Shown in pieces: positions 19,097 through 29,205 of a stretch of DNA of 64,000 nucleotides; position 1 is the first letter of the stretch; every line of letters starts with the position of its first letter. The translations under genes were made by a program, and so were the position numbers. Source of the stretch: Bartonella taylorii 8TBB (GTDB taxonomy: Bacteria > Pseudomonadota > Alphaproteobacteria > Rhizobiales > Rhizobiaceae); assembly GCF_902825155.1 (NCBI RefSeq), contig NZ_CADEAG010000002.1, forward strand, positions 1-64,000, read 5' to 3'. The notes under the pieces were generated by a model. It saw nothing but the letters and a program-made list of their open reading frames with translations. It did no database searches and had not been told where the DNA came from.

Positions 19097-20173
19097 ATGA
19101 ATCCTATTACAAGCGAGGTTATCCGCAGTGCGTTACATCAAGTCAAAGGACCGGATTTTGAAAGCGACATTGTATCATTGGGGCTTGTTTCAGAAATATT
19201 GATTGCGCATGGTAAGGTTTTCTTTTCCATTACAGTTCCAGATGGACGTGTGCAAGAATGGGAATCGCTGCGCCGTGTTGCTGAAGAAGTGGTATGTGCT
19301 TTGGATGGGGTTGAATCTGTTGTTGTTACACTTACGGCAGAAAAAAAATCGAAGGTATCGTCTCATTTTCTTGCGTCAAAACGTAGAGTAAAGGGATTGC
19401 CTGCAAAAACGCCGATAGAAGGTGTGCGGCATGTAATTGCGGTTGCTTCTGGAAAGGGGGGGGTTGGCAAATCTACAATGGCGATAAATATTGCCTTAGC
19501 TTTACAGGATTCTGGTTTCAAAACAGGTTTGATGGATGCGGATATTTATGGTCCATCTTTGCCACGGTTGACAGGACTTGTTAACCAAAAACCACAGCTT
19601 ATTGGCGAGAAAAAACTTCAACCTCTTGAAAAATTCGGACTTAAATTGATGTCGATGGGTTTTTTGGTTGGGGAAGAAAAACCAGTGGTATGGCGTGGCC
19701 CTATGGTAATGGCGGCTGTGACGCAATTGCTCAGAGATGTTTTATGGGAACCTCTTGATGTTTTGGTGGTGGATATGCCACCAGGTACAGGGGATGCACA
19801 ATTGACACTTGCTCAACAAGTGCAGTTAACGGGTGCGTTGGTTGTTTCTACTCCACAGGAGCTTGCCTTGGTTGATGCACGTAAAGCGATAGAAATGTTT
19901 ATGAAAGTCGATGTTCCCATTTTAGGACTCATTGAAAATATGAGTTATTTTATTGCTCCTGATACGCGAAAACGCTACGATATTTTTGGTTATGGTGGCA
20001 CGCGTGCAGAAGCAGAACGCCGAGGGGTACCTTTCTTAGCAGAAGTGCCACTTGATGCGGCTTTGCGGTCTTCCTCAGATGGCGGTGTACCTATCTTTGT
20101 CGCTAAGCCTGATGAGGAGCATGCCAAACTTTATCGTGCGATTGTTGATCAAGTGAAAGACAAATTTTGTTAG
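19097..20173 (+). CDS. Mrp/ApbC-family iron-sulfur cluster carrier ATPase
   Basis: Mrp proteins carry iron-sulfur clusters to target enzymes. Residues 1-80 form the MIP18-like domain (DUF59), with VKGPDFESDIVSLGLV. The ParA-like ATPase follows with the deviant Walker A GKGGVGKST (119-127), DADIYGPSLPRL, VDMPPGTGDAQLTLAQ and STPQELALVD. Near the C-terminus, where many Mrp proteins carry a CxxC cluster site, this one reads ENMSYFIAPDTRKRYDIFG without cysteines, as seen in other alphaproteobacteria. The start follows a GAGAGGAAAGAG ribosome site. It is a single gene. Confidence 0.9.
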   Translation: MNPITSEVIRSALHQVKGPDFESDIVSLGLVSEILIAHGKVFFSITVPDGRVQEWESLRRVAEEVVCALDGVESVVVTLTAEKKSKVSSHFLASKRRVKGLPAKTPIEGVRHVIAVASGKGGVGKSTMAINIALALQDSGFKTGLMDADIYGPSLPRLTGLVNQKPQLIGEKKLQPLEKFGLKLMSMGFLVGEEKPVVWRGPMVMAAVTQLLRDVLWEPLDVLVVDMPPGTGDAQLTLAQQVQLTGALVVSTPQELALVDARKAIEMFMKVDVPILGLIENMSYFIAPDTRKRYDIFGYGGTRAEAERRGVPFLAEVPLDAALRSSSDGGVPIFVAKPDEEHAKLYRAIVDQVKDKFC

Positions 20174-20957
20174 ATTTACGTTTTTCTTAGAGAGTTTTCT
20201 AGGACACAATATTAAAAAACATAAATAGCTGTTTTTATGGGAATTGCATTCCATGAATGTCTCATTTTTGGGTTAGATTTTTTAGATGTGAAATGGGCAA
20301 AAAACTAATCATACGGTGAGCGATAATTTTGTTTTTATAAAAAAGCTGTCAGTTGTTTTTTTGTTAATGGGATGAAAGATCTCATTTGAGTGCGAAAAAC
20401 ACGGTTTTTTTATACGAAGTTGCTGAATATTGATCATAGCGTTGCAAAATGAGATGTTGCGGTACGGATAGTTCATGTTATCTAAAAATGATACAGTCAG
20501 TTGTTGCTGTTGCTAGTAAGTGATTCATTTTTACTTGGGGTAAAGATTTTAACATCGATAAATGAGGCTGATTTTAAAAATGCCGGTTATAGAGGTTATC
20601 GGGAGAATTTAACTCTTAAAAAAGATTGAATAAGCTCGCAATGTGGGAATGAGTAGAATTATTTCTTCGGTTCTTGAGCAAAGGTTTTGCGGAAAATTAT
20701 TGGGACTGATGTGGTTATTGGTAACGCTGGGAGTTCATTCTATTGGAGGGGATAATAATGAACAAAAAGGGGGTATGATATCAAAAAAGCATGGATGATG
20801 GTACAAGCTATCTTGTTGTGCTACGAGCAATTATTCGAGTGAGTGATCTTTTGGTAGAGGCAAAGAAAATTTTGCAGAAAGAAATCATTGATGATCACAG
20901 ATAAAAGTTTTTGTTTAGAGCTTGTGAAGAGGGGATATTTGATTATGAAAGAAAGGT
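20174..20957. other. Eroded spacer between mrp and rsmI
   Basis: About 780 bases with only tiny frames. One at about 20790 (MDDGTSYLVVLRAIIRVSDL and on, 37 codons) lacks a ribosome site and has no recognisable relative. I treat the stretch as eroded DNA. The rsmI promoter should lie in its last part. Confidence 0.4.
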
Positions 20958-21845
20958 ATGTGTGAAAAAACATATTTTATAGGTGCTCATGCTTATTGTG
21001 CACCCGTCATAGAACCAGGGCTTTATCTTGTGGCAACGCCTATCGGAAATCTTGCAGATATCACTCTTCGTGCTTTGCAAATACTTGCAGGTGTTGATAT
21101 TTTAGCGTGTGAGGATACGCGGGTGACGCGTGTTTTGTTAGAACGCTATGGTATTCAGAAAAAACCATTTGTTTATCATGAACATAATGTGCAGAAAGCA
21201 GGGGTGAAGTTATTAGCAGCTTTAGCAGAAAATAAAACTGTAGCGCTTGTCTCAGATGCTGGGACACCGCTTATTTCTGATCCTGGATTTCGATTGGTAG
21301 AAGAAGCACGCAAAGCTGGTCACAAAATCGTTCCAATTCCTGGGGCATCAGCACTTTTAGCTGCTCTTGTTGCAACGGGGCTTCCTACAGATAGTTTTTT
21401 CTTTGCTGGTTTTTTGAGTGCGCGAAAGGTACAGCGTCAAAAGCGGTTGGAGCAATTAAAAGCTATTCCCGCAACGTTGGTTTTTTATGAATCACCCCAT
21501 CGTCTTGTCGAGACTTTACGGGATATGGTCTCTTTTTTTTCGGCTGATCGTCCTGCCGCAATTTGTCGTGAATTAACAAAAAAGTTTGAAACAGTAGATG
21601 TTTCTCATTTAGGAAATTTGTTAGAAAATTACAGTAAGCAAGCGCATATTCGTGGGGAAATTGTTGTGCTTGTTGGGGAAGCACTTGCCTCTTTGGAAGT
21701 GATGAGTGATCAAGAAATTGATGAGATGTTATTAGAATTGGCGTGCACACATTCTGCGGCTCAAGCGGCTGCTTTGGCGGCAAAGAAAACTGGCTTAAAA
21801 AAGCAGGAACTTTTTCAACGGTTGAATTTTTTAAAAGATGCGTAA
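20958..21845 (+). CDS. rsmI: 16S rRNA (cytidine-1402-2'-O)-methyltransferase
   Basis: RsmI methylates the ribose of C1402 in the decoding centre of 16S rRNA, using S-adenosylmethionine. The 295 residues show the tetrapyrrole-methylase fold: YLVATPIGNLADITLRAL, ACEDTRVTRVLL, VSDAGTPLISDPGFRLV and PIPGASALLAALVATGLP. The N-terminus carries about 20 extra residues before the usual start. A GAAAGGT directly abuts the ATG, so the exact start is uncertain. It overlaps yraN by eight bases, a common arrangement. Confidence 0.93.
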   Translation: MCEKTYFIGAHAYCAPVIEPGLYLVATPIGNLADITLRALQILAGVDILACEDTRVTRVLLERYGIQKKPFVYHEHNVQKAGVKLLAALAENKTVALVSDAGTPLISDPGFRLVEEARKAGHKIVPIPGASALLAALVATGLPTDSFFFAGFLSARKVQRQKRLEQLKAIPATLVFYESPHRLVETLRDMVSFFSADRPAAICRELTKKFETVDVSHLGNLLENYSKQAHIRGEIVVLVGEALASLEVMSDQEIDEMLLELACTHSAAQAAALAAKKTGLKKQELFQRLNFLKDA

Positions 21846-22230
21846 AATGATGGGGAAAAGCATACAAAAAGAACGTAGGAAAAAGTCTTTTTATCGGGGT
21901 GTTCGTGCAGAAAAATGGGCTGCTTGGTGGTTACGTTTTAAAGGGTTTTACATTGCTGAAATTCGTTTTAAAACAAAGTGCGGTGAAATTGATTTAATTG
22001 CGCGGCGCGGAAATCTTGTTTTAATCGTTGAAGTAAAAGCGCGTTCAACATTGGCTGAAGCAATGGCGGCGGTTTCTCGGGTGAATGAGAGGCGCATTGA
22101 GGCTGCAGCTGATATTTGGTTAGCACGACAAAAAGATCGTGCGCTTTTGTGTGTACGCTTTGACTTGATTGCAATTTTACCGTGGTGTTGGCCGCAGCAT
22201 ATTCCAGCCTTTTTTACGTCTGATAAATAA
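21838..22230 (+). CDS. YraN-family (UPF0102) nuclease-like protein
   Basis: A 130-residue protein with the core of the PD-(D/E)xK-like YraN family. AEKWAAWWLRFKGF is followed by CGEIDLIARRGNLVLIVEVK, where the aspartate, glutamate and lysine form the potential nuclease site. A basic N-terminal extension (KERRKKSFYRG) precedes it. Its cellular role is not settled. It overlaps the end of rsmI and is probably co-transcribed with it. Confidence 0.88.
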   Translation: MRKMMGKSIQKERRKKSFYRGVRAEKWAAWWLRFKGFYIAEIRFKTKCGEIDLIARRGNLVLIVEVKARSTLAEAMAAVSRVNERRIEAAADIWLARQKDRALLCVRFDLIAILPWCWPQHIPAFFTSDK

Positions 22231-22336
22231 GAGTTTCTATATCATTGTAACCATGGTAGATGGAAAACATTTCGTTTTTATGAGCACATGGGGTGAAAAA
22301 GTGCTTAACAGTTTGAGCACTATGAGGAGTGAAATA

Positions 22337-22582
22337 ATGGATGATTATGAAAAGTTTGCAACGGGTTTGTTGATTGTTTTTGGAGCACTTATTATTGGTG
22401 GTCTCATGGCAATGCATATTGCACTCATGAATAAGCCAGGTTTTTTATTTGCATTAGCAGCTGCTGTCGTTGGTTGGTTTTCTGCTTTTGCAGTTATTTT
22501 TGATAAGCCCAAAGTTTATTTGGGATTGATTATTCTTGCTATGTTGTGTGTTGCTTCCTCAATTAGTATTTACGTTAGTTAA
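22337..22582 (+). CDS. Small integral membrane protein of unknown function
   Basis: I place the start at the ATG at 22337 because GAGGAG lies about seven bases upstream. Longer in-frame starts would overlap yraN without ribosome sites. The 81-residue product begins MDDYEKFATG and has three hydrophobic stretches (about 8-28, 33-50 and 57-78), so it is nearly all membrane. I do not recognise the family. It lies between yraN and the proC-like gene on the same strand. Confidence 0.6.
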   Translation: MDDYEKFATGLLIVFGALIIGGLMAMHIALMNKPGFLFALAAAVVGWFSAFAVIFDKPKVYLGLIILAMLCVASSISIYVS

Positions 22583-22637
22583 AATGCGTGAAGCGCTGGT
22601 TGAGTTCTCTTTCAAATTATAAGGATAAGGAAAAGAA

Positions 22638-23429
22638 ATGAAAATTGGCTTTTTGGGAACGGGTAAAATCAGTACCTCAATGATCGAGGGTTTAATGATG
22701 AGCGCTTTTGACGTTTCTTCCATTATTGTTTCTCCCCGCAATGCACAAAGTGCAGAGCGCCTTTCACACAATTATGATAAGGTTATTATTGCTGAAAACA
22801 ATCAAGCATTGCTGGATTTTAGTGATTGTGTTTTTCTTTGTTTGCCCAACCAAATTGCAGAAGAAGTTTTGCGTTCTCTTCGTTTCCATCCAGAACAGCT
22901 TGTCATTTCCGTGCTTGCCATGGCAAAAGCAGCAGAAGTTGAAGAGTGGATCAACCATAAGGTTTATCGTGCTGTTCCGCTTCCTTTTGTGGCAGAATGT
23001 AAAAATTTGACGCCTATTTATCCTGATCATCCATTTTTGCGTATTTTGTTTGATGCGTTGGGAGGAACATTGGTGTTGGATGCAGAAGAGCAGTTTAATC
23101 TTTTTATGACAGCAGGTTCACTCATGGGGGTTTATTTTAATTTTATAGAAACAGCACACCAATGGTTTGTGACACAGGGGTTGGAAAAACAACAATCAGC
23201 AGATTTTCTTGCCATGATGTTTGGAAATCTTACGGATGAAATGCGCAAAACTATAGCAGCCGATTGTTCAAAACTTCTTGATTTTTCTCTGCTTGAGAAA
23301 GAGTTTTCAACGAAGGGGGGAACAAACGAGCTGTTGTCAAACTGTTTTTCTCGTCAAGGGGGAAGGAGTGCTTTAATAACGGCTCTTGAGACCACTTTGC
23401 AAAAAATAAACGTTCCGTTTACACATTAA
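22638..23429 (+). CDS. Pyrroline-5-carboxylate reductase-like NAD(P)-binding protein
   Basis: The 263-residue protein begins MKIGFLGTGKISTSMIEGL, the Rossmann start of the ProC family. It has the strand VFLCLPNQIAEEVL after it and a C-terminal helical dimer domain. The late KGGTNE matches the ProC-type 'GGTT' segment loosely, but other ProC signature residues differ. It may be a ProC paralogue rather than the proline enzyme itself. An AAGGA site precedes the ATG. Confidence 0.7.
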   Translation: MKIGFLGTGKISTSMIEGLMMSAFDVSSIIVSPRNAQSAERLSHNYDKVIIAENNQALLDFSDCVFLCLPNQIAEEVLRSLRFHPEQLVISVLAMAKAAEVEEWINHKVYRAVPLPFVAECKNLTPIYPDHPFLRILFDALGGTLVLDAEEQFNLFMTAGSLMGVYFNFIETAHQWFVTQGLEKQQSADFLAMMFGNLTDEMRKTIAADCSKLLDFSLLEKEFSTKGGTNELLSNCFSRQGGRSALITALETTLQKINVPFTH

Positions 23430-24326
23430 AATGCTGGATTAATATGTTCTTTCCGGTCTTAATGAGAGTGGTATTCGTGTGCTCGTTTAGATTTATGTGA
23501 ACATATACATATTTTAAAACCAAAACAGATTGATATTCAGAATTTTTCTACAGTGATAAGTTAATTTATAAAGATAATTTATCGTTCGTAACTTGAATGA
23601 GAACACTGAATACAGCACGCTTCTCTTCTTTTAATTTCTCTTTTCATGAACCAAAAAAACGTTTGTTTTTATATGTTATAGAGAGGATCAACATATGGGT
23701 ACAGATCATTTAAGAAGGGAGTAAATATGCTCCTTTATAAACAAATTTTATGAGTGGGTGCAACATTTTGCGCTGGCAAATAGGATGGTGATGCCTGTTT
23801 GTGCTTTCATAAACGCAAAGATGATAGTGCCTGATGGATCTTATATTATACTGTTCATGGAGGAGGGCGAAAATAGGTTTTGGGAGTTATGAGAAACATC
23901 TCTTTGAAACAGTTGCGTGAATGCGTAGCGTAAAATGGTGTGTCGTTCATTACGAGGGACGTGAATCCAGTAAAGAAAAGAGAAAAGCAAAAGCGTGTGG
24001 TGTTGTGCAATCTTCATTCTTTAAAAGATATTGCTGTGGATGTTTTTGAAGGTCGGAGAACTGAATTAAAGAAGATGATGAAGATGCACAATGGGTTGCG
24101 TCTTTACGAGCAGAATGTTCCCACTATATTAGTCTTTGTTTTGTTATTGATAGATAAAAAATTTTAAATAACCGTTATGTTATAGATATTTCTGATGAAA
24201 AAAATGATGCGGTAGTAAGAGAGTTTTTGATTGTGGGAGTAGTGATAGAACACATTCTACATTGTGCAAAAACTCGTGCCTTAAAAGTATCGGATGGGAT
24301 TTTTATTTTAGTAGAATGAACAATGA
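23430..24326. other. Eroded spacer downstream of the proC-like gene
   Basis: Nearly 900 bases with only short, unrelated frames. The longest, at 23940-24167 on the plus strand, lacks a ribosome site and a recognisable family. Probable gene debris. I could not identify its source. Confidence 0.4.
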
Positions 24327-25988
24327 TTACATATTGAGATAAAGTGGTCCCTCATTGCCTTGCGGACAGGTCCAATTGATATTTTGGTTGGGGTCTTTGA
24401 TATCGCAGGTTTTACAATGTATGCAGTTTGAAGCATTGATAACATAAGTTTCTTGATCATTATGGTCTAGCCATTCGTAGACAGCTGCGGGGCAATAGCG
24501 TGTCGAGGGCCCTCCATAGATTGCATATTCGGAGTCTTTTTGTTTTTCTAATGAGGCTATTTTTAAATGGCAAGGTTGGTTTTCTTCGTGATGTGTATGA
24601 GAAAGTGCAACACTAGAAAGACGATCAAAGGTTACAATACCATCTGGTTTTGGATAAGCAATGGGTTGAAATTTTTCTGCTGGTTCGAGACATTCATAAT
24701 CTGCTTTTGTGTGAGAGAGTGTTTTAAATAAGGAAAATCCAAATAATTGTTGCCACCACAGATCAAAGCCGGCAAGCTTAATTCCGTATTTTGTGCCGAA
24801 TTTTTCCCAGAGTGGTTTCGCGTTGCGTACTTTATAAAGATCTTTGCCAATGGGACCTTTTCGCCAATGTTCTTCGATTTCTTTGACTTCATCATGGGCG
24901 CGGCCTTGAGCAAGAGCGGTAGCGATTTTATCGGCTGCTAATATACCAGATAGGATGGCATTGTGAGATCCTTTGATACGGGGGACATTGACAAAACCAG
25001 CAGAACAGCCAATAAGCGCTCCACCGGGAAAGGTAAGTTTTGGTACAGATTGCCAACCGCCTTCGCTGATGACGCGTGCACCATAAGAAAGGCGCTTTGC
25101 ACCTTTGAAAATTTCATAAAGTTGAGGGTGTGTTTTAAAACGTTGAAACTCTTCGAAGGGAGAAATATAAGGATTTTTATAATCTAAGTGCACAACAAAA
25201 CCGGCAGAAACTAAGTTGTTTTCTTGGTGATAAAGAAAACCGCCACCACCGGTACGATTGTCTAAGGGCCAACCGGTAAAATGTTGAACTAAACCAAGTT
25301 TGTGTTTTTGTGGATCAACTTCCCAAAGTTCTTTGAGACCGAGACCAAACTTTTGTGGTTCACGGTTTTTACTAAGATCAAATTTCTGTATTAGTTGTTT
25401 TGCAATGGAGCCACGCGCGCCTTCTGCGACTAGGGTATATTTTGCTAGTAAGGCCATACCTGGCATGTAATTTTTCCCAGGGGCCCCATTCTTTTCAAGC
25501 CCCATATCACCTGTGAGAACACCAATGATAGCTCCATTATCGTTTTGAATGATTTCTGTTATGGCAAAACCAGGATAGATTTCGACGCCGAGCGCTTCGG
25601 CTTTTTTGCTTAACCAACGGCAAACATTTCCGAGCGAAACGATATAGCATCCATCATTTGATAAGATTTTTGGGCGCAAAATATTGGGAAATACTGTGGC
25701 GTTTTTGGGCTTTAGAAGAAAAAACTGATCATTGGTGACAGGTGTTTTGAAAGGATGATCGTTTTCATTTCTCCATTCTGGCAAGAGTGTATCAATGCCG
25801 ATAGGGTCAACAACTGCTCCAGACAGGATATGTGCACCAACTTCAGTGCCTTTTTCAACGATTGTGACAGAAAGTTCGGGGTTAATCTGTTTGAGACGAA
25901 TTGCGGCAGAAAGTCCTGCAGGTCCAGCTCCGATAATTACTATGTCAAATTCCATAGTTTCACGTTGGTGATGCACAGATGCATTCAT
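24327..25988 (-). CDS. Electron transfer flavoprotein-ubiquinone oxidoreductase
   Basis: ETF-QO passes electrons from electron transfer flavoprotein to ubiquinone at the inner membrane. The 553 residues contain the FAD dinucleotide motif VIIGAGPAGLSAAIRL near residue 16, the ubiquinone/FAD segment HILSGAVVDP, and GCSAGFVNVPRIKGSHNA. The C-terminal 4Fe-4S region carries CPAAVYEW, NASNCIHCKTCDI and WTCPQG, supplying the cluster cysteines. It starts three bases after the etfA stop and completes an etfB-etfA-ETF-QO operon, probably serving acyl-CoA or amine dehydrogenases. Confidence 0.95.
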   Translation of the reverse strand: MNASVHHQRETMEFDIVIIGAGPAGLSAAIRLKQINPELSVTIVEKGTEVGAHILSGAVVDPIGIDTLLPEWRNENDHPFKTPVTNDQFFLLKPKNATVFPNILRPKILSNDGCYIVSLGNVCRWLSKKAEALGVEIYPGFAITEIIQNDNGAIIGVLTGDMGLEKNGAPGKNYMPGMALLAKYTLVAEGARGSIAKQLIQKFDLSKNREPQKFGLGLKELWEVDPQKHKLGLVQHFTGWPLDNRTGGGGFLYHQENNLVSAGFVVHLDYKNPYISPFEEFQRFKTHPQLYEIFKGAKRLSYGARVISEGGWQSVPKLTFPGGALIGCSAGFVNVPRIKGSHNAILSGILAADKIATALAQGRAHDEVKEIEEHWRKGPIGKDLYKVRNAKPLWEKFGTKYGIKLAGFDLWWQQLFGFSLFKTLSHTKADYECLEPAEKFQPIAYPKPDGIVTFDRLSSVALSHTHHEENQPCHLKIASLEKQKDSEYAIYGGPSTRYCPAAVYEWLDHNDQETYVINASNCIHCKTCDIKDPNQNINWTCPQGNEGPLYLNM

Positions 25989-25991
25989 GGC

Positions 25992-26912
25992 TTATAAAGC
26001 TTTCTCCAACTCAGGAATAATTTGATGAAGATCGCCTACAAGGGCGTAATCAGCAATTTGCATGATAGGGGCTTCAGCATCTTTGTTAATAGCTACAATA
26101 ACTTGCGCATCCATTATGCCGGCTAAATGTTGGATTGCACCGGAAATACCGACAGCAATATAGAGTTCGGGAGCAACAACTTTGCCTGTTTGTCCAATTT
26201 GCCAGTCATTAGGAGCATAGCCTGCGTCTACTGCTGCGCGACTAGCACCTAAAGCAGCTTTTAGTTTGTTTGCAAGGGGGAGAAGGAGTGCCATAAATTG
26301 CTCTTGTGAGCCAAGACCACGTCCGCCTGATATAATAACACGTGCGCAGGTGAGATCAGGGCGATCACTTTTGTTGGTTTCTGCTTTTATGAAAGAAGAA
26401 AGGTTTGGATTGGGAGCTGGTGTTATCGTTTTAATGGGAGCAGTGTTATTTTGGAAAGGGGCTGGTATGAAAGAGGCTGTACGGACTGTAATAACTTTTT
26501 GGCGATCAGTGGTGCGTACAGTTTCAAGTGCATTTCCTGCATAGATTGGTCGTTTAAAGGTATCGGGGGCAATAACCGCGATAATGTCTGAGATTTGCAT
26601 AAGATCAAGAAGAGCAGCTACGCGTGGCATTACATTTTTACCAGTACTGGTAGATGCAGCCATGATCACATCATAATTATTCGCATATTTGACAATTGTA
26701 TTTGCCATAGGTTCAGCGAGTTGATGTGCTAAATAATCAGCTTCAGCAACAAGAATTTGCCGTACACCAGCGAGCTTGGAACTGTTTTCGGCAATCTCTT
26801 GAACCTTTGTTCCACAAACCAAAATATCAATATTATCGCTGATTGCTTGCGCTGCGGTGAGTGCTTTTGCAGTTTCCTCTATATTATGTTCGGCCAATAA
26901 AAGAATTGCCAT
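25992..26912 (-). CDS. etfA: Electron transfer flavoprotein alpha subunit
   Basis: The alpha subunit binds FAD and carries electrons from dehydrogenases to ETF-QO. Length is 306 residues. The N-terminal half begins [18 protein letters not shown]. The FAD-binding C-terminal half carries [37 protein letters not shown] split over about 220-245, and [16 protein letters not shown]. It lies 52 bases after etfB in the same operon. Confidence 0.96.
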   Translation of the reverse strand: MAILLLAEHNIEETAKALTAAQAISDNIDILVCGTKVQEIAENSSKLAGVRQILVAEADYLAHQLAEPMANTIVKYANNYDVIMAASTSTGKNVMPRVAALLDLMQISDIIAVIAPDTFKRPIYAGNALETVRTTDRQKVITVRTASFIPAPFQNNTAPIKTITPAPNPNLSSFIKAETNKSDRPDLTCARVIISGGRGLGSQEQFMALLLPLANKLKAALGASRAAVDAGYAPNDWQIGQTGKVVAPELYIAVGISGAIQHLAGIMDAQVIVAINKDAEAPIMQIADYALVGDLHQIIPELEKAL

Positions 26913-26964
26913 AAGTTTTTGCCCTTTTATACAGTGTTGTTTTTGATCTATTTGTTATCGAATA

Positions 26965-27711
26965 TTAAATGCGATTTGTTTGTTTTAGCGCATTGACTAG
27001 TTCTGCTACATTAGCCACTTTGACACCAGATTGACGGGCTTTGGGCTCTTCAACGCTAAGGAGTGTTAAGCGTGCTTTTGTATCTACGCCAAGGTTGGCA
27101 AGTGCTTTTTGTTCAATGGGCTTCTTTCTTGCCTTCATAATATTGGGCAGAGAAGTATAACGTGGTTCATTTAACCGTAGATCAGCAGTCATCACGATGG
27201 GGAGGGGTAGACAAAGAGTTTGTGTGCCATTATCTACTTCACGGATAACAGTTGCGTGCCCATTTTCTATGTTTAGATTTGAGGCAAAAGTTGCTTGCCC
27301 CCAACCAAGAAGCGCTGCTAACATTTGTCCGGTTTGGTTGCTATCATCATCAATGGCTTGTTTTCCTAAAAAGACTATATCTGGTTTTTCATCATGAACA
27401 ATGACCTTGAGAATTTTAGCAATTGCTAGGGGTTCAAGTGTCTGCTCTGTTGTTACAAGGAGTGCGCGATCTGCACCCATTGCAAGCCCTGTTCGTAAGG
27501 TTTCCTGTGCGGCTTCAGGTCCAATTGAAACAAGAACAACTTCTGAAATTTTTCCAGATTCTTTCTGGCGAATTGCTTCTTCCACGGCGATTTCGTCAAA
27601 AGGGTTCATAGACATCTTTACGTGAGATAGATCAACGCCTGTGCCATCAGGTTTGACGCGTATTTTGATGTTATAATCAACAACACGTTTGACAGCGACA
27701 ATTATTTTCAT
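26965..27711 (-). CDS. etfB: Electron transfer flavoprotein beta subunit
   Basis: EtfB holds the AMP site and pairs with EtfA. I start it at the ATG at 27709-27711 ([17 protein letters not shown]) because AGAGGA sits just upstream. A longer in-frame start would add nine residues without support. The 248-residue product has the signature [23 protein letters not shown] and [22 protein letters not shown]. It is the first gene of the etf operon. Confidence 0.95.
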   Translation of the reverse strand: MKIIVAVKRVVDYNIKIRVKPDGTGVDLSHVKMSMNPFDEIAVEEAIRQKESGKISEVVLVSIGPEAAQETLRTGLAMGADRALLVTTEQTLEPLAIAKILKVIVHDEKPDIVFLGKQAIDDDSNQTGQMLAALLGWGQATFASNLNIENGHATVIREVDNGTQTLCLPLPIVMTADLRLNEPRYTSLPNIMKARKKPIEQKALANLGVDTKARLTLLSVEEPKARQSGVKVANVAELVNALKQTNRI

Positions 27712-28211
27712 GATGATCCTCTTTGTTTGTATGATCAAAAGTTTATCCTAATAATCATAAGAAACCAAATCGTTTAGAACTGAATTTCACTTATAATTGG
27801 TTTTCTCATTATATAAGCTTTCTTACATTTATTTGTACTCTTATCATCGTGTCCAATCTATATTTGGCTTTTTTTGCACTTCAATAATTGTCTTCTTTGT
27901 TTGAACAAAAAGTAAAAAATCAGTGTGTTATGAGAGCATTCTTTCTTTAGGTTCGTATGCTTGCTTTATAACGGATATCAGAGGTCTTTTATGTAATGGC
28001 AAAAAAGTAAAAAAAGCAAAAATGGAGGAGAGGCTTTTCAATTTAAATTTTGAAAGCAGGAAAATTAAAGTTCACTCTTTTAAAGATTTTTGGCAATGTT
28101 TTGGAAATTCTTAAAGCTCTATTTACTAAAATAGAGCACACTTTCCATTCATTTGTGCGATTCTTTGCAAAAAATTAATGAGGCGTGGCATTTGCAATAC
28201 AGTGAGGGGTA
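27712..28211. other. Divergent region upstream of etfB
   Basis: This stretch should hold the etfB promoter on the minus strand. A nine-base inverted repeat (28116-28124 with 28129-28137) lies near its right end but has no T run, so I do not call it a terminator. The short plus-strand frame at 27923 lacks support. Confidence 0.4.
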
Positions 28212-29045
28212 GTGTTTTTGAATACGAAGAGTCATATTATAGAGCAAATTAAGCATGAAAAACCCTCTTTTTTTGCTATTGAGCAAAAGGAGAAGGTGGG
28301 CACGCCTACTGAAGTGACGATGTCGGATATTGCTAAAAAATTGCGCTTGGTTCATGCACAAATGCAGATGAAGCATTCACCGCGTCATTTGACATTACAA
28401 AGCTCTGTGGAAGAGAGTTTTAAATCTTACTTGGATGATATTAGTCGGGCAATTTTGGCAGAGTATTATATACGTCGCCAAAAAGAAAAAAAGCTGTTTG
28501 AGCATTTAGAGCAGATAAAAACGCTTGTTCAGAGTTTGCATAGCGAAAAAAAAAGCTTAGAACAAGCAGCAGTAACACGGTATATGTCTCGTTCAAAATC
28601 GTTTGATTCTGTTGTACAGCATCTTGCTCATATGAAATGTGAGGAAAGCCAAGAATGCGCGTCGCTCCAAAAGGTACAAAATTTTTCGGAACAAAATAGC
28701 ATAACTCCAATCCAAACAAATATTGAAAATACATTGCAACAGGGGAATAGAAGCTCTTCACCAATAGAGGATATGAAGTCTTCTTCAAAAGAGGCTGAGG
28801 AGTTTGTGGAGAATTCTGTAATAGAAGAAAGGCGCTCTGCTGTTCAAGCATCTGGTCGTTGCATTGAAAATGATCAATCTTCTTCATTGAAAGCGGAGTC
28901 TCTGGGAATTTCCTTTTTTTTATGTTATCCCATTAAAAAATTTCTTCTTTGTTTTTTAATCATTGCATTTATGGCAGCGATGACGTTATGCTTTTATGGT
29001 TTTTTAAAAGGAGTTCATTTTTTTAATTTTATGATGTTAGGTTAA
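28212..29045 (+). CDS. Hypothetical protein with coiled-coil and C-terminal membrane anchor
   Basis: A GTG start follows a GAGGGG ribosome site. The 277-residue product has a helical, charged middle (about 90-125, with KEKKLFEHLEQIKTLVQSLH) that should form a coiled coil. A Ser/Glu-rich low-complexity stretch follows at about 175-235. One strong membrane helix near the end (about 247-266) reads FLLCFLIIAFMAAMTLCFYG. No signal peptide is visible, so it is probably tail-anchored in the inner membrane with most of the protein in the cytoplasm. I do not recognise the family. Confidence 0.6.
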   Translation: MFLNTKSHIIEQIKHEKPSFFAIEQKEKVGTPTEVTMSDIAKKLRLVHAQMQMKHSPRHLTLQSSVEESFKSYLDDISRAILAEYYIRRQKEKKLFEHLEQIKTLVQSLHSEKKSLEQAAVTRYMSRSKSFDSVVQHLAHMKCEESQECASLQKVQNFSEQNSITPIQTNIENTLQQGNRSSSPIEDMKSSSKEAEEFVENSVIEERRSAVQASGRCIENDQSSSLKAESLGISFFLCYPIKKFLLCFLIIAFMAAMTLCFYGFLKGVHFFNFMMLG

Positions 29046-29205
29046 GTGATGTGTAGTAGGTTGCACATTCATAATTTTGCAAAAACGTGTGTAGCATCTA
29101 AACTTGTTCTTTTAAACGTGCAATAAAGATTATTGAAGAGGGGAGTTGATTAAAGAGAAGCTCTCGAATTATCTAAAAATTCAAATTATCTTGAAGGTTC
29201 TGTAA

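Noticed and set aside
23940-24167. A 75-codon frame in the spacer before the ETF-QO gene
   Set aside because: No ribosome site, no recognisable domain, and it lies in an eroded stretch.
28116-28137. Inverted repeat upstream of the tail-anchored protein gene
   Set aside because: The stem is AT-rich, and no T tract follows, so it does not support a terminator call.
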